The notes: a model not told the origin generated them from the sequence alone. Positions 8,170 through 16,438 are shown, counted from the stretch's first letter. The stretch: DNA of 40,034 bases from Minisyncoccota bacterium (GCA_028280145.1 JANQMM010000057.1:1-40034); one strand, 5' to 3'. Translations and numbers: made by a program.

Positions 8170-8175
8170 TATAAT
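8170..8175 (+). promoter_or_regulatory. -10 element TATAAT upstream of the structured RNA / nrdAB leader
   Basis: TATAAT lies 4-10 nt before the 5' arm of a long closing stem. The predicted transcription start is near 8182. No good -35 box is visible 16-18 nt upstream. Confidence 0.5.
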
Positions 8176-8178
8176 GGT

Positions 8179-8347
8179 GGAACGAGAAGCCCGCACCTTG
8201 AAACACATCTGTCGAGACGTGAACTCTTTTTGTGTCCACACTGATAAAGTTCACATTGTCTTGATTTATTGGTTACACTCACATCCTCACGAAGGTCCTG
8301 CTATTTCCTACACCAGCACCACCTTTTCCGAGGCGGCTTTTTGTTCC
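8179..8347 (+). ncRNA. Candidate structured RNA (about 170 nt) upstream of nrdAB
   Basis: The two ends of this stretch form a 13-bp closing stem: 8179-8191 (GGAACGAGAAGCC) pairs fully with 8335-8347 (GGCTTTTTGTTCC) if two G-U pairs are allowed. Inside are two further hairpins: GTGAAC/GTTCAC (8219-8224 with 8249-8254, extended by GAC/GTC) and AAGGT/ACCTT plus GCT/AGC (8292-8302 with 8315-8325). The TATAAT just upstream would start transcription at the stem. Size, closing stem and position fit either a 6S-like regulatory RNA or a cis-acting leader of the reductase operon. I cannot match it to a known family by eye. A 61-codon ORF inside it has no protein-like features. Confidence 0.4.
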
Positions 8348-8375
8348 GAGAAAAAATAATTTAAGACGATTATTA

Positions 8376-8395
8376 ACTAATAGTGGAGAGTTAGT
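8376..8395 (+). promoter_or_regulatory. nrdA Shine-Dalgarno, possibly in a small hairpin loop
   Basis: GGAGAG (8385-8390) lies 7 nt before the nrdA ATG, a good ribosome binding site. The short repeats ACTAA (8376-8380) and TTAGT (8391-8395) could place it in a 10-nt loop. The stem is AU-rich and weak. Confidence 0.45.
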
Positions 8396-8397
8396 AT

Positions 8398-11007
8398 ATG
8401 CTTGAGAACATCATTAAGCGTGACGGGGAGATAGTCCCGTTCGAGCCGGAAAAAATAACGATTGCTATCCGTAAAGCATTCGTTGCACAAGATGAAAAAA
8501 TTGCCAAAAGCGATTTACACATACTTACTGACGAGGTCGTATATCGACTCCAAGAGGAGCACCCTACAGGTGAGAATGTTACAGTGGAGATCGTGCAAAA
8601 CCACGTTGAATACGTGCTCATGGAGAACGGCTTTTTCAAGGTTGCAAAAGCCTACATTGTCTACCGCGAAGAACACGCACGGCTGAGAGCGGAAAAACAA
8701 CTTGAGTTAGTTCAGCAATTTGAAGACAAAAAACTCAAGGTCACAAAAAGAAACGGCAAACAAGAAACATTTGCTATTTCAAAGATAAAGAAAACATTTG
8801 ATCGTGCAGCAAAAGGGTGCGGCAAAAAATGTTCCTTTGAAGTCTTCATTGAGACTTTCAAAAAGAATATCGTGCCTGACATGACCACGCAGAACATCAA
8901 TCGTCTTATGACAAAGACTGCTGTGGACCTTGTAACGACGACCAATATTGGTTGGCTTAATGTTGCGTCTCGTCTTTCGCTTGGTGAGATTTATAAGGAC
9001 GCCTGTCGTAATCGAAAAATGTCCATGAAGGACATTTACACACCGAAAGCGTATCTTGCGTTCTTTAAGGAATATGTCAAAAAGGGTCTTTACTACAAGG
9101 ACTTCATGGATCACTACAGCGAAAAGGATATTCTTGAGGCAGGGAAACATCTAAACAAAGACACAGATGAGAATTATGAATACACTACTGTGCTTTCTTG
9201 TAGAACTCGTTATCTTTTGAATCCAAACGGTGTGATAAAGGAACTTCCGCAGGAGATGTATATGTCTATTGCACTCTTTCTTGCCATTCCTGAGAAGGAT
9301 GAAGACCGACTGAAGTATGCGTTGAAACTCTATAAATATATTTCGGGTCAATATATCTCACTTCCGACTCCGACACTTCTCAATTCACGCACTAATTGGC
9401 ATCAACTCTCGAGTTGTTTCAAAATCAATATAGATGACGATCTGCGAGCCATTTACCACGGTGTTGAGAATATGGCACAGATCTCGAAGTTCGGCGGTGG
9501 CGTTGGCGTGTACTTGGGCAACATTCGTGCTCGCGAAGCCGCAATTCGCGGATTCAAAGGCGCCTCAGGTGGTGTGAATCCTTGGGTAAAGGTCATCAAC
9601 GATACCGCAACGGCTGTCAATCAGCTTGGTGCACGTATGGGCGCCATCTCGGTAACGCTTGATGTGTGGCATCGGGATATTTATGACTTTCTTGACCTAC
9701 AGACAGAGACAGGGGATATTCGTCTGAAGTCGTTTGATGTCTTTCCTGCAATATCGGTACCTGATATTTTCATGCGACGTGTTGAGAAAAATGAGGACTG
9801 GACACTTTTTGACCCGCACGAGATCGACGAACTGTACGGAAAGAGTTTACAGGATCATTTCGGAAAGGACTTTGAGAAGTTCTATGAGGAATTGGAACAA
9901 GACAAACGTCTTAGTATGAAAAGAACAGTGCCGGCAAAAGAACTTTTTGTAAAACACTTGCGTACTACTGTTGAAACCGGTATGCCGTATGTGTTCTTCC
10001 GCGATACGGTGAACAAGGTCAATCCGAACAAGCATGCCGGCAATATTTACTCGACACAACTCTGCACCGAGATATGTCAGAACACTTCAAGAACCAAGTT
10101 CATTGAAGAAACTATTGAAGACGGGAAGATCGTCATACGATACGAGCCGGGAGATCTTGTGGTGTGTAATCTTGCATCGATTAATGTTGCGAAAGTATAT
10201 GACGAGAAGACCATCAAAGCGGTATTTCCGGTCGTGATGCGTGCGCTTGATAATGTCATTACACTTAATTACTATCCGATCAAAGAGGCTGAGCGGACTT
10301 CAAAACGATATCGTTCCGTAGGACTTGGTTATCTTGGTCTTGCTGAATATTTGGCGGTCAATCAACTGAAATATGACAGCAAGAAGGCGCGCGATGTTGT
10401 TGATACATTGTTTGAGAAGTATGCGTATCATACCTACAAGGCATCTCATGAGATCGCCAAAGAACGCGGACCTTACGAGCTTTTCAAGGGTAGCGAGTAC
10501 AGCAAGGGAGTGATCCTTGGTCGCAAGGCTACGTGGTATGAAAAGAATACGAAACGCGGAAAAGACTGGAAGACGCTCATTGAGAAAATCAAAAAAGACG
10601 GCGTGCGGTTTGCATATCACACCGCTCCCGCACCTAACACTTCAACCGCAGGTGTGGTAGGCACTACTGCCGCACTGCTTCCGATCTATAAACGATACTT
10701 CATCGAGAATAACCTTTCGGCGCCGACCATTCGTGTTGCGCCAAAGTTGTCACTTAAGAACTTCGAGTATTATCAAGAGTACATTTCACTCGATATGAAA
10801 GATGTGATCGACATGATCGGCACTATTTACCCGTGGGTGGATCAATCCATTTCATTTGAGTGGATGATCAATCCTGCTACAACAAGCCCAAGCATGCTTC
10901 GGGATTACTATTTCCGTGCCTGGAAAAAGGGAATTAAGACTGTGTATTATGTCCGAAGTCTCTCGGCTCAAGTTTCAACCAATACATGTGAAAGTTGCAG
11001 TGGTTAA
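8398..11007 (+). CDS. nrdA: Class I ribonucleoside-diphosphate reductase, alpha subunit
   Basis: At 869 residues this is a full-length class I alpha subunit, which reduces ribonucleotides to deoxyribonucleotides in the cytoplasm with the NrdB radical subunit. Two ATP-cones are visible: an extra one at residues about 1-95 (KRDGEIVPFEPEKI) and one at about 112-200 (VTKRNGKQETFAISKI) that aligns with the single cone of E. coli NrdA. The active-site cysteines are Cys340 (LSSCF), Cys556 (QLCTEI) and Cys590 (VVCNLASIN). A C-terminal CESC supplies the shuttle thiols. The residue two before the thiyl Cys is Gln554, where E. coli has Asn437. The gene has a good Shine-Dalgarno and a structured leader. 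nrdB follows after 20 nt. Confidence 0.96.
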   Translation: MLENIIKRDGEIVPFEPEKITIAIRKAFVAQDEKIAKSDLHILTDEVVYRLQEEHPTGENVTVEIVQNHVEYVLMENGFFKVAKAYIVYREEHARLRAEKQLELVQQFEDKKLKVTKRNGKQETFAISKIKKTFDRAAKGCGKKCSFEVFIETFKKNIVPDMTTQNINRLMTKTAVDLVTTTNIGWLNVASRLSLGEIYKDACRNRKMSMKDIYTPKAYLAFFKEYVKKGLYYKDFMDHYSEKDILEAGKHLNKDTDENYEYTTVLSCRTRYLLNPNGVIKELPQEMYMSIALFLAIPEKDEDRLKYALKLYKYISGQYISLPTPTLLNSRTNWHQLSSCFKINIDDDLRAIYHGVENMAQISKFGGGVGVYLGNIRAREAAIRGFKGASGGVNPWVKVINDTATAVNQLGARMGAISVTLDVWHRDIYDFLDLQTETGDIRLKSFDVFPAISVPDIFMRRVEKNEDWTLFDPHEIDELYGKSLQDHFGKDFEKFYEELEQDKRLSMKRTVPAKELFVKHLRTTVETGMPYVFFRDTVNKVNPNKHAGNIYSTQLCTEICQNTSRTKFIEETIEDGKIVIRYEPGDLVVCNLASINVAKVYDEKTIKAVFPVVMRALDNVITLNYYPIKEAERTSKRYRSVGLGYLGLAEYLAVNQLKYDSKKARDVVDTLFEKYAYHTYKASHEIAKERGPYELFKGSEYSKGVILGRKATWYEKNTKRGKDWKTLIEKIKKDGVRFAYHTAPAPNTSTAGVVGTTAALLPIYKRYFIENNLSAPTIRVAPKLSLKNFEYYQEYISLDMKDVIDMIGTIYPWVDQSISFEWMINPATTSPSMLRDYYFRAWKKGIKTVYYVRSLSAQVSTNTCESCSG

Positions 11008-11027
11008 TTAAAAGTTAAACAACACAT

Positions 11028-12065
11028 ATGATCGAAAAGAACAAAGTATTTGACCCAAAAGGAGAGGATGCAATCAGTAAGCGAACTATTATCAAAGGAC
11101 ATACAACCGGCCTATTTCAATTGAACCTTACTAAATACACGTGGGCTAAGCAGATGTATCAGGTTATGATCGGGAACTTTTGGGTGCCTGAAAAAGTAAT
11201 GGGGCTCAAAGAGGATTCGATCGTATTTCACAAGGATCTAACTCCCGAAGAACAGAAGGCCTACAAGGGCATCCTTTCTTTTTTGATCTTTCTTGATTCG
11301 ATCCAGACGGTAAATCTGCCGCGCATTTCCGATTATGTCACTGCTCCGGAGGTGAATCTGCTCTTGGCAATTCAGACATATCAGGAAGCTATACACTCGC
11401 AAGCGTACGCAACCATGCTTGAGACGATTGTTGATAGTAACGAGCGTGACGAGATCTATTATTTCTGGAAGAACGACAAAGTGCTTTTGAAGCGAAATGA
11501 ATACATTGGTCAGATATATCAGGATTTTCTTGATAACCCGACCGATGAGAATTTCTTTGACACGATCGTTGCAAATTACGTGCTTGAATCGATTTACTTC
11601 TATAATGGATTTGCGTTCTTTGATTCGCTTGCCGACCAGGGCAAAATGCTCGCTTCAGAGCGCATGATCGCATATATTCGTCGCGATGAGCTCACGCATG
11701 TCACTCTCTTTGTGAATATGATGTTGAACATGAAGGAAGAATTTCCAAAGCTGTACAGTGAAGACAAGATTTATGATCTTATGAAAATTGCTGTTGAGCA
11801 GGAAATAACTTGGAGCAAACACATTCTTGGTGATAAGATTCCGGGCATTAACGGAGACACCACAGAGGCGTACACACATTGGCTTGCAAACGAACGTCTT
11901 GCGCTCCTTGGCATGAAGCCGCTTTATCCGAATGCAACAGAGAATCCGTACAAACACCTTGAGCGTTACCAGACACCCGATGACGACAAAAGTAACTTTT
12001 TTGAAACGACAGTCATCAACTATACCCAGTCAACGGGTCTTAAAGGGGATTGGGATGAGGTGTAG
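11028..12065 (+). CDS. nrdB: Class I ribonucleoside-diphosphate reductase, beta subunit
   Basis: The 345-residue ferritin-like protein supplies the radical for NrdA. All metal ligands are seen: Asp90 (FLDSIQ), Glu120 and His123 (QEAIHS), Glu187 (VLESIY), and Glu221 and His224 (RRDELTH). The radical tyrosine is present as Tyr127, four residues after His123 as in E. coli Tyr122, so this is a tyrosyl-radical type and not a Tyr-less variant. The C terminus is short and acidic (KGDWDEV), the usual NrdA-docking tail. The ATG has no clear Shine-Dalgarno or near -10, so it is most likely translated from the nrdA transcript. A terminator lies 31 nt downstream. Confidence 0.95.
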   Translation: MIEKNKVFDPKGEDAISKRTIIKGHTTGLFQLNLTKYTWAKQMYQVMIGNFWVPEKVMGLKEDSIVFHKDLTPEEQKAYKGILSFLIFLDSIQTVNLPRISDYVTAPEVNLLLAIQTYQEAIHSQAYATMLETIVDSNERDEIYYFWKNDKVLLKRNEYIGQIYQDFLDNPTDENFFDTIVANYVLESIYFYNGFAFFDSLADQGKMLASERMIAYIRRDELTHVTLFVNMMLNMKEEFPKLYSEDKIYDLMKIAVEQEITWSKHILGDKIPGINGDTTEAYTHWLANERLALLGMKPLYPNATENPYKHLERYQTPDDDKSNFFETTVINYTQSTGLKGDWDEV

Positions 12066-12096
12066 GTGCTGTTTTGATATATCTCTTTACTTTCTG

Positions 12097-12121
12097 AAAA
12101 GCGCGCTTACGGCGCGTTTTT
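12097..12121 (+). terminator. Intrinsic terminator after nrdAB
   Basis: AAAAGCGCG pairs with CGCGTTTTT around a 7-nt loop, a 9-bp stem with one G-U pair that ends in a T run. Confidence 0.75.
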
Positions 12122-12161
12122 CTTATCAACAGCCGGACTGATGCATATTACACATTCGGTA

Positions 12162-12167
12162 TATAAT
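12162..12167 (+). promoter_or_regulatory. -10 element TATAAT, leaderless start at 12175
   Basis: TATAAT is followed by 7 nt (GAAGTCA) and then the ATG at 12175. A second ATG (12166) overlaps the hexamer itself, so the start at 12175 is preferred. Confidence 0.6.
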
Positions 12168-12174
12168 GAAGTCA

Positions 12175-13170
12175 ATGGAATCCGCATCACATCGGGCCTT
12201 TGTATATGGGGGAGCTATACTTGTAGGCCTCTTTTTGATGTTTGGACTTGTAGGCTTCACGTTTGCACAAGAAGATTTTGAAGCTCCGGAAGTGGAAGCC
12301 GTGCTTTTTGAAGGAGAGTCAGAGGGAGTATCAGAAGACGGAAACCCAGGCGAGACCAGCCCTGAACAGGAGTTACTTGACTTCTCACTTTCTCACACCG
12401 AGGAACGGCCGCTTATAGAGGACAATTACTATCCTTCGGAAGACTTCTTCAGTGTTGAGGGAATACATCATATAAGCGTTCAGTTTGCCGTCTTTGGCTT
12501 TCTTCTTCTCCTTCTTCTCATGATGTTCGCCTTCTTGGTGAAAAGCCCTTATGGGAAAAAGTTCATTTTTAGCTCAATGGTATTCGTTATTGTTGTACCG
12601 TCCCTTTTCTTTGTCACCTCAACAGTGTACATCAATGTTATTTCGGATACCGGTGGCCCGGTTCATTGGCATACGGATTTTAGAATATTTGCATGCGGGG
12701 AAGAGTTGCCGCCACCGGAACCAAAGCACAGGCTTTCAAATAAAACCGGTACGCCGGTACTTCACCAACACGAAGACAAGCGAGTGCATGTTGAAGGGGT
12801 GCTTATTGACATGCTTGATGCCTCCTTCCAGAACTTTGTACGTGTACAGGGCGGAGAACTTACCACTGACACATTTAAAGTGCCGACCGGAGAAGGGTAT
12901 CGGGAATTTACCAATGGAGACAAGTGCCCTGATGGAAAGCCGGGTGAGTGGAATGTTTTCATCTACAGCACAAATGTTGAAGACAACACGGTTTCAAAAG
13001 CGGTATTGGAGGATTACATCAATTATGTACCCGCTCCGTACATTGAGGTGCCTCCGGGGGACTGTCTTATCTTTGAATTCGGGCCTCGACAAACTGATAC
13101 CGACAAGATTTGTAATTTCTATCAACTCGAGATTAATAAAGGTAATCTAACCCCAACATGGAACCAGTAA
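12175..13170 (+). CDS. Membrane protein with a His/Cys-rich exported C-terminal domain
   Basis: The 331-residue protein has three hydrophobic segments: about 8-30 (signal-anchor), 102-123 and 129-153. The topology places the acidic loop 31-100 and the C-terminal domain 154-331 outside. That domain has paired histidines in HWH (164-166) and HQH (197-199) plus His205, and four cysteines (174, 251, 297, 313). The arrangement suggests a metal site and one or two disulfides, but I recognise no named family. It overlaps the next gene, a CcdA-like thiol transporter, by 13 nt, so the two are probably co-expressed. That pairing suggests the cysteines are oxidised or reduced by the CcdA pathway. Confidence 0.8.
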   Translation: MESASHRAFVYGGAILVGLFLMFGLVGFTFAQEDFEAPEVEAVLFEGESEGVSEDGNPGETSPEQELLDFSLSHTEERPLIEDNYYPSEDFFSVEGIHHISVQFAVFGFLLLLLLMMFAFLVKSPYGKKFIFSSMVFVIVVPSLFFVTSTVYINVISDTGGPVHWHTDFRIFACGEELPPPEPKHRLSNKTGTPVLHQHEDKRVHVEGVLIDMLDASFQNFVRVQGGELTTDTFKVPTGEGYREFTNGDKCPDGKPGEWNVFIYSTNVEDNTVSKAVLEDYINYVPAPYIEVPPGDCLIFEFGPRQTDTDKICNFYQLEINKGNLTPTWNQ

Positions 13171-13880
13171 GTGTTGCAACACAACTCCCGACCATTATTA
13201 CCGTGGTCACAACGGCAGCCATTGATGCGGTAAATCCCTGCGCTATCGGTGTCATGATCTTGATGGTATCTTCGGTACTCGTCTCAGGGAATTCGATGAA
13301 ACGTCTTGTAGCTCTTGGTCTCACTTATACTTTTGCTGTCTTTTTCGCTTATTTGCTTGCCGGATTCGGACTGTTGTTCTTCCTTAATTCAATACCGTTG
13401 TATGTCACCGAATATCTCTCGCTTGCAATCGCGACACTTATCATCATTGCAGGCATTCTCGAGATAAAGGACTTTTTCTGGTACGGAAAAGGCCCGTCTC
13501 TTGCCATTCCTGTCTACTTCTCAAAGAAGCTTTCAGGTGCGGCTTCAAACAGCTCGACATTTGGCGGTGTTTTCCTTCTCGGTCTCTTTGTTTCAGCGAT
13601 TGAGCTACCGTGCACGGGAGCTCCTTATCTGGCGATTATCACACTTATTTCACAGAATTTTGATATCTACGGATTCCTTCTGCTTGTTCTTTATAATCTC
13701 ATATTCGTCTCACCACTGCTCATCATTCTCGCTCTTGTGGTCTCCGGCGTGAAATTGAACAGCATCAAGTCATGGAAAAATGAGAATAAAGGATACATGC
13801 GCCTTGCGATCGGTATGTTCCTCATTGCTCTTGGATGGCTTCTTATCTTCATCGCAAGCGGCATCATTAACTTCGGATAG
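13158..13880 (+). CDS. CcdA/DsbD-type transmembrane thiol-disulfide transporter
   Basis: The 240-residue protein has six hydrophobic segments and the hallmark membrane cysteines: Cys28 in DAVNPCAIG at the start of the first segment, and Cys152 in ELPCTGAPY at the start of the fourth. This matches the cytochrome c biogenesis protein CcdA / DsbD-beta family, which carries reducing equivalents from cytoplasmic thioredoxin to extracytoplasmic thiol proteins. No cytochrome c gene is seen nearby, so maintaining secreted Cys proteins, including the His/Cys-rich protein overlapping it upstream, is a more likely role. Initiation is by overlap with the upstream gene. A terminator follows 41 nt after the stop. 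Confidence 0.9.
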   Translation: MEPVSVATQLPTIITVVTTAAIDAVNPCAIGVMILMVSSVLVSGNSMKRLVALGLTYTFAVFFAYLLAGFGLLFFLNSIPLYVTEYLSLAIATLIIIAGILEIKDFFWYGKGPSLAIPVYFSKKLSGAASNSSTFGGVFLLGLFVSAIELPCTGAPYLAIITLISQNFDIYGFLLLVLYNLIFVSPLLIILALVVSGVKLNSIKSWKNENKGYMRLAIGMFLIALGWLLIFIASGIINFG

Positions 13881-13921
13881 TAACCCCGACCTTCTCTTAG
13901 TAGCCTGGTGTTCAAACAGAC

Positions 13922-13946
13922 AAACCTCGAAATGCTCGGGTTTTTT
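13922..13946 (+). terminator. Intrinsic terminator after the ccdA-like gene
   Basis: AAACC(T)CGA pairs with TCGGGTTT around a 5-nt loop, with one bulged T, followed by a run of six T. Confidence 0.7.
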
Positions 13947-14024
13947 AGCTCACCATTCTTAGGGAGATTCCATATTTAGGCAGACCATAGTACTATATAG
14001 GGGTATTTTTTAAATAGTAGTATC

Positions 14025-14831
14025 ATGGGAGATAAACAACAAAACGCCGAGGAAAGTAACAATCAAGAAGAGAGAACTGAAGACGCTTCGGTTGTAGAGG
14101 AGCAAAGTACCGATTCGGCCGAAGAAACAACGACAGCATCGTCAGTAGATAATAAGAAACTACTTGTAGCACTTGTTGTCGTTGTTGTGCTTATTGTGGG
14201 CGCACTTGAGTTAAGCGGTACAACGAGCATGTTTGGAAGTAAGGCTGTGGCAGTGGTAAACGGAGAAAAGATCTCCCAGGCGGACTTTGATGCCCGGGTA
14301 AATCAGATTTTTGCCTCAGACCAAGCACAATTCTTCAATTTGGAAGATCCAGCGCTTCGCGCCAGCATTGAAGAGCAGATTCTAAATGAGATCATTAACA
14401 CACGCCTTCTCATTCAACGTGCAAATGAAGCAGGTTTTAATGCCACTGATGCCGAAGTGGAAACGGAATATCAGCTTATACTTGACCGGCTCGGAAGCGA
14501 GCTTAACACCGAGGAGGAAAAAACTGAACTACTGGCGGAAGAACTTGCAAGGAACAGTCTCACAAATGCGGAGTTTCGAGATAATATCCGTGACCAATTG
14601 ATTATCGAACAGTTCCTTACAAGTCAGATCGACGAAACTCTACTTGTGGCCACAGAAGAAGAGATCAGGTTGTTCCATGAGCAACTGGACGCTTCGCAAC
14701 AAGGAGTTCCGGCACTTGTCGAGATTCGTGCTGAAATTGAGTCACAGATCATCTCACAGAAACGCCAGCAAGCTGTCGGTGACATTATTCTCTCGCTTCG
14801 AGATGAGGCGGACATTGTAGTTGTTGAGTAA
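14025..14831 (+). CDS. Membrane-anchored SurA/PrsA N-terminal-like chaperone
   Basis: The 268-residue protein has an acidic cytoplasmic N terminus (1-44), one membrane segment (about 45-65) and an exported helical domain. The domain starts with the SurA_N/PrsA-type AVAVVNGEKISQADFDARVNQIF pattern and continues with long helices. No parvulin (rotamase) domain follows; the C-terminal part is a short helical return with EIRAEIESQI. It probably acts as a holdase for secreted proteins, not as a prolyl isomerase; the FKBP at 21770 could supply that activity. The start at 14025 has no Shine-Dalgarno or well-placed -10. Its TAA overlaps the next ATG by 1 nt, which indicates translational coupling. 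Confidence 0.85.
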   Translation: MGDKQQNAEESNNQEERTEDASVVEEQSTDSAEETTTASSVDNKKLLVALVVVVVLIVGALELSGTTSMFGSKAVAVVNGEKISQADFDARVNQIFASDQAQFFNLEDPALRASIEEQILNEIINTRLLIQRANEAGFNATDAEVETEYQLILDRLGSELNTEEEKTELLAEELARNSLTNAEFRDNIRDQLIIEQFLTSQIDETLLVATEEEIRLFHEQLDASQQGVPALVEIRAEIESQIISQKRQQAVGDIILSLRDEADIVVVE

Positions 14832-15472
14832 TGAAAACGGTCTATTTTGTCCGTCATGGTGAAAGCGAAGGGAATGTTGGGGAGTTGTGGCAAGACGCTG
14901 ATGCACGGCTTACTGAGCACGGAAGGGCACAGGCCGGACTTCTTGGCGATCGGCTTATTTCATTTCCGATAGAGATCATCATAGCAAGCGATATGAGACG
15001 GGCGCTTGAGACTGCGGACATTGTGGCTGACAGGATAAAGTGTTCGATCGAACACAGCGCACTTTTCAACGAACGCAGGCGACCTTCAGAGCAACTTGGA
15101 AAATTGAAGACGGATGAGGTTGCAGAGGAAGCTGAATTATTGATCAAGACCTACTTTAATAAGCCGGCGTTTCGGTATTCTGATGAAGAAAATTTCTGTG
15201 ACCTGAAGGATCGAGCAAAAGAGCTCATAGGGTTTCTTGAAAAGCGCAACGAAAAGCATATTTTAGTGGTGACCCATGCTATTATCATGCGTATTATCTT
15301 GGCATACATAGCACTTGGACACGACCTTACCGCAGAAGAGGGAAAGCAATTTTTTAGGACATTTCACATGGAAAATACCGGCATAACGACTATTCTCCAA
15401 AACGAAGGAGATAACAAATCGAGTTGGGATCTTTTAACGTGGAATGATTATTCACATATAAGCAATATATAA
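14831..15472 (+). CDS. Histidine phosphatase superfamily protein (phosphoglycerate mutase-like)
   Basis: The 213-residue protein shows the branch-1 histidine phosphatase signature: RHGE at 8-11 with phospho-acceptor His9, Arg27 in ARLTEHGRAQA, and the second catalytic His149 in VVTHA, with Arg154 nearby. ERRRP (81-86) fits the acid/base region. Members are phosphatases or mutases acting on small phosphorylated metabolites or phosphoproteins. The low similarity to true GpmA (no YGD/LN.R motifs) points to a phosphatase. The ATG overlaps the TAA of the upstream SurA-like gene (TAATG), so it is translated from the same mRNA. Confidence 0.88.
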   Translation: MKTVYFVRHGESEGNVGELWQDADARLTEHGRAQAGLLGDRLISFPIEIIIASDMRRALETADIVADRIKCSIEHSALFNERRRPSEQLGKLKTDEVAEEAELLIKTYFNKPAFRYSDEENFCDLKDRAKELIGFLEKRNEKHILVVTHAIIMRIILAYIALGHDLTAEEGKQFFRTFHMENTGITTILQNEGDNKSSWDLLTWNDYSHISNI

Positions 15473-15473
15473 T

Positions 15474-15935
15474 ATGAAAACAGGAATACTTGTCATTGCT
15501 GTCTTGGCGATCGGCGTACTCATCGGCTTGTACGCACCTATCGGTGGGGATTCCGCCCCTCAACCGAACCCTTCGCCCACAGTGACTAACTTTGAAGAGT
15601 GTGCGGCTGCTGGAAACCCTGTCATGGAAAGCTATCCAAGACAATGTAGCCATGAAGGGGAGCTATTTATTGAAGAGATCGATGAACCAATTATGCCACC
15701 GGCTAATACGGAGTCGGAAGAAGAAAATGCCACGGCAGGGGCTTTCATGTGTGATGTAAACAATCGCCCTGAGGCATGTACCATGCAGTACGAGCCGGTG
15801 TGCGGCTCGGTAGAGGTGCAGTGTTTTACCGAACCGTGTGATCCGGTTACGCAGACATTTGGCAATGGGTGCACCGCTTGTAGCAATCAAAATGTCATCT
15901 CGTATACGAAGGGAGAATGCGGAAATACAATATGA
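15474..15935 (+). CDS. Secreted Kazal-like cysteine-rich protein
   Basis: The 153-residue protein has an N-terminal signal peptide or anchor (3-20), a first small cysteine motif (EECAAAGNPVMESYPRQC, Cys43/Cys58), a linker, and a C-terminal Kazal-type domain. The Kazal pattern is clear: Cys102, YEPVCG with Cys110, TFGNGC with Cys133, Cys136, and a closing GEC at 149. An insertion between PVCG and TFGN holds an extra pair, Cys117/Cys122. Kazal domains often inhibit serine proteases, but bacterial ones are poorly studied. The protein needs several disulfides, which fits the CcdA-like gene nearby. It starts 1 nt after the upstream stop. Confidence 0.82.
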   Translation: MKTGILVIAVLAIGVLIGLYAPIGGDSAPQPNPSPTVTNFEECAAAGNPVMESYPRQCSHEGELFIEEIDEPIMPPANTESEEENATAGAFMCDVNNRPEACTMQYEPVCGSVEVQCFTEPCDPVTQTFGNGCTACSNQNVISYTKGECGNTI

Positions 15936-16402
15936 ATTTAAAACTGGAGAAATGCGCACCAGACTTCAGGCTCTGGGATCAGGACAAGAACGAACATTCA
16001 CTCTCGGATTATCGGGGGAAATGGGTTCTTCTCTACTTCTATCCAAAGGACAATACCCCGGGATGCACTGTAGAGGCGGAAACATTTCGTGACCTTCACG
16101 CAGAATTCAAGAAGTTGAATGTGGTTATCTTTGGCATCAGTAAGGATACTGCGCCAAGTCACAAGCGATTCATTGAAAAATACGATCTGCCATTCACGCT
16201 TTTATGCGACCAACAGAAGGAGGTGGCTGAATTATATGGCGCACTCGGACTCAAGAAATTCATGGGAAAGGAATACATGGGCGTGCTTCGCAATTCATAC
16301 CTCATTGATCCTGAAGGTCATCTGCGAAAGATATACGAGGAGGTACAGCCGGCGACACACGCCAAAGAAGTCCTTGAAGACGTAAAAGCGCTCAGCGTGT
16401 AA
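15932..16402 (+). CDS. Thioredoxin-dependent peroxiredoxin, Bcp/PrxQ family
   Basis: The 156-residue cytoplasmic peroxidase reduces hydroperoxides. The PrxQ core is clear: APDFRLWDQD, then WVLLYFYPKDNTPGCTVEA with peroxidatic Cys45 and its Pro/Thr neighbours, GISKDTAPSHKRFIEKYDLPF and a late RNSYLIDPEG. The usual resolving cysteine five residues later is absent (Glu50). Another cysteine, Cys92 in TLLCD, replaces the common serine and might act instead. The ATG at 15932 starts the family-typical N terminus; an in-frame ATG at 15917 would add five residues. Either start overlaps the Kazal-like gene, so the two are coupled. Confidence 0.92.
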   Translation: MNLKLEKCAPDFRLWDQDKNEHSLSDYRGKWVLLYFYPKDNTPGCTVEAETFRDLHAEFKKLNVVIFGISKDTAPSHKRFIEKYDLPFTLLCDQQKEVAELYGALGLKKFMGKEYMGVLRNSYLIDPEGHLRKIYEEVQPATHAKEVLEDVKALSV

Positions 16403-16432
16403 CATTTTCTGGATTTACCGATATATATCTGC

Positions 16433-16438
16433 TAGAGT
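16433..16438 (+). promoter_or_regulatory. Weak -10 element TAGAGT before obg
   Basis: TAGAGT is followed by 8 nt and the obg ATG. Hexamer and spacing are less good than at the other leaderless sites, so this is tentative. Confidence 0.35.

Noticed and set aside
8174..8359. 61-codon plus-strand ORF upstream of nrdA
   Set aside because: It lies inside the candidate structured RNA, has no Shine-Dalgarno, and starts within the TATAAT. Its composition is not protein-like.
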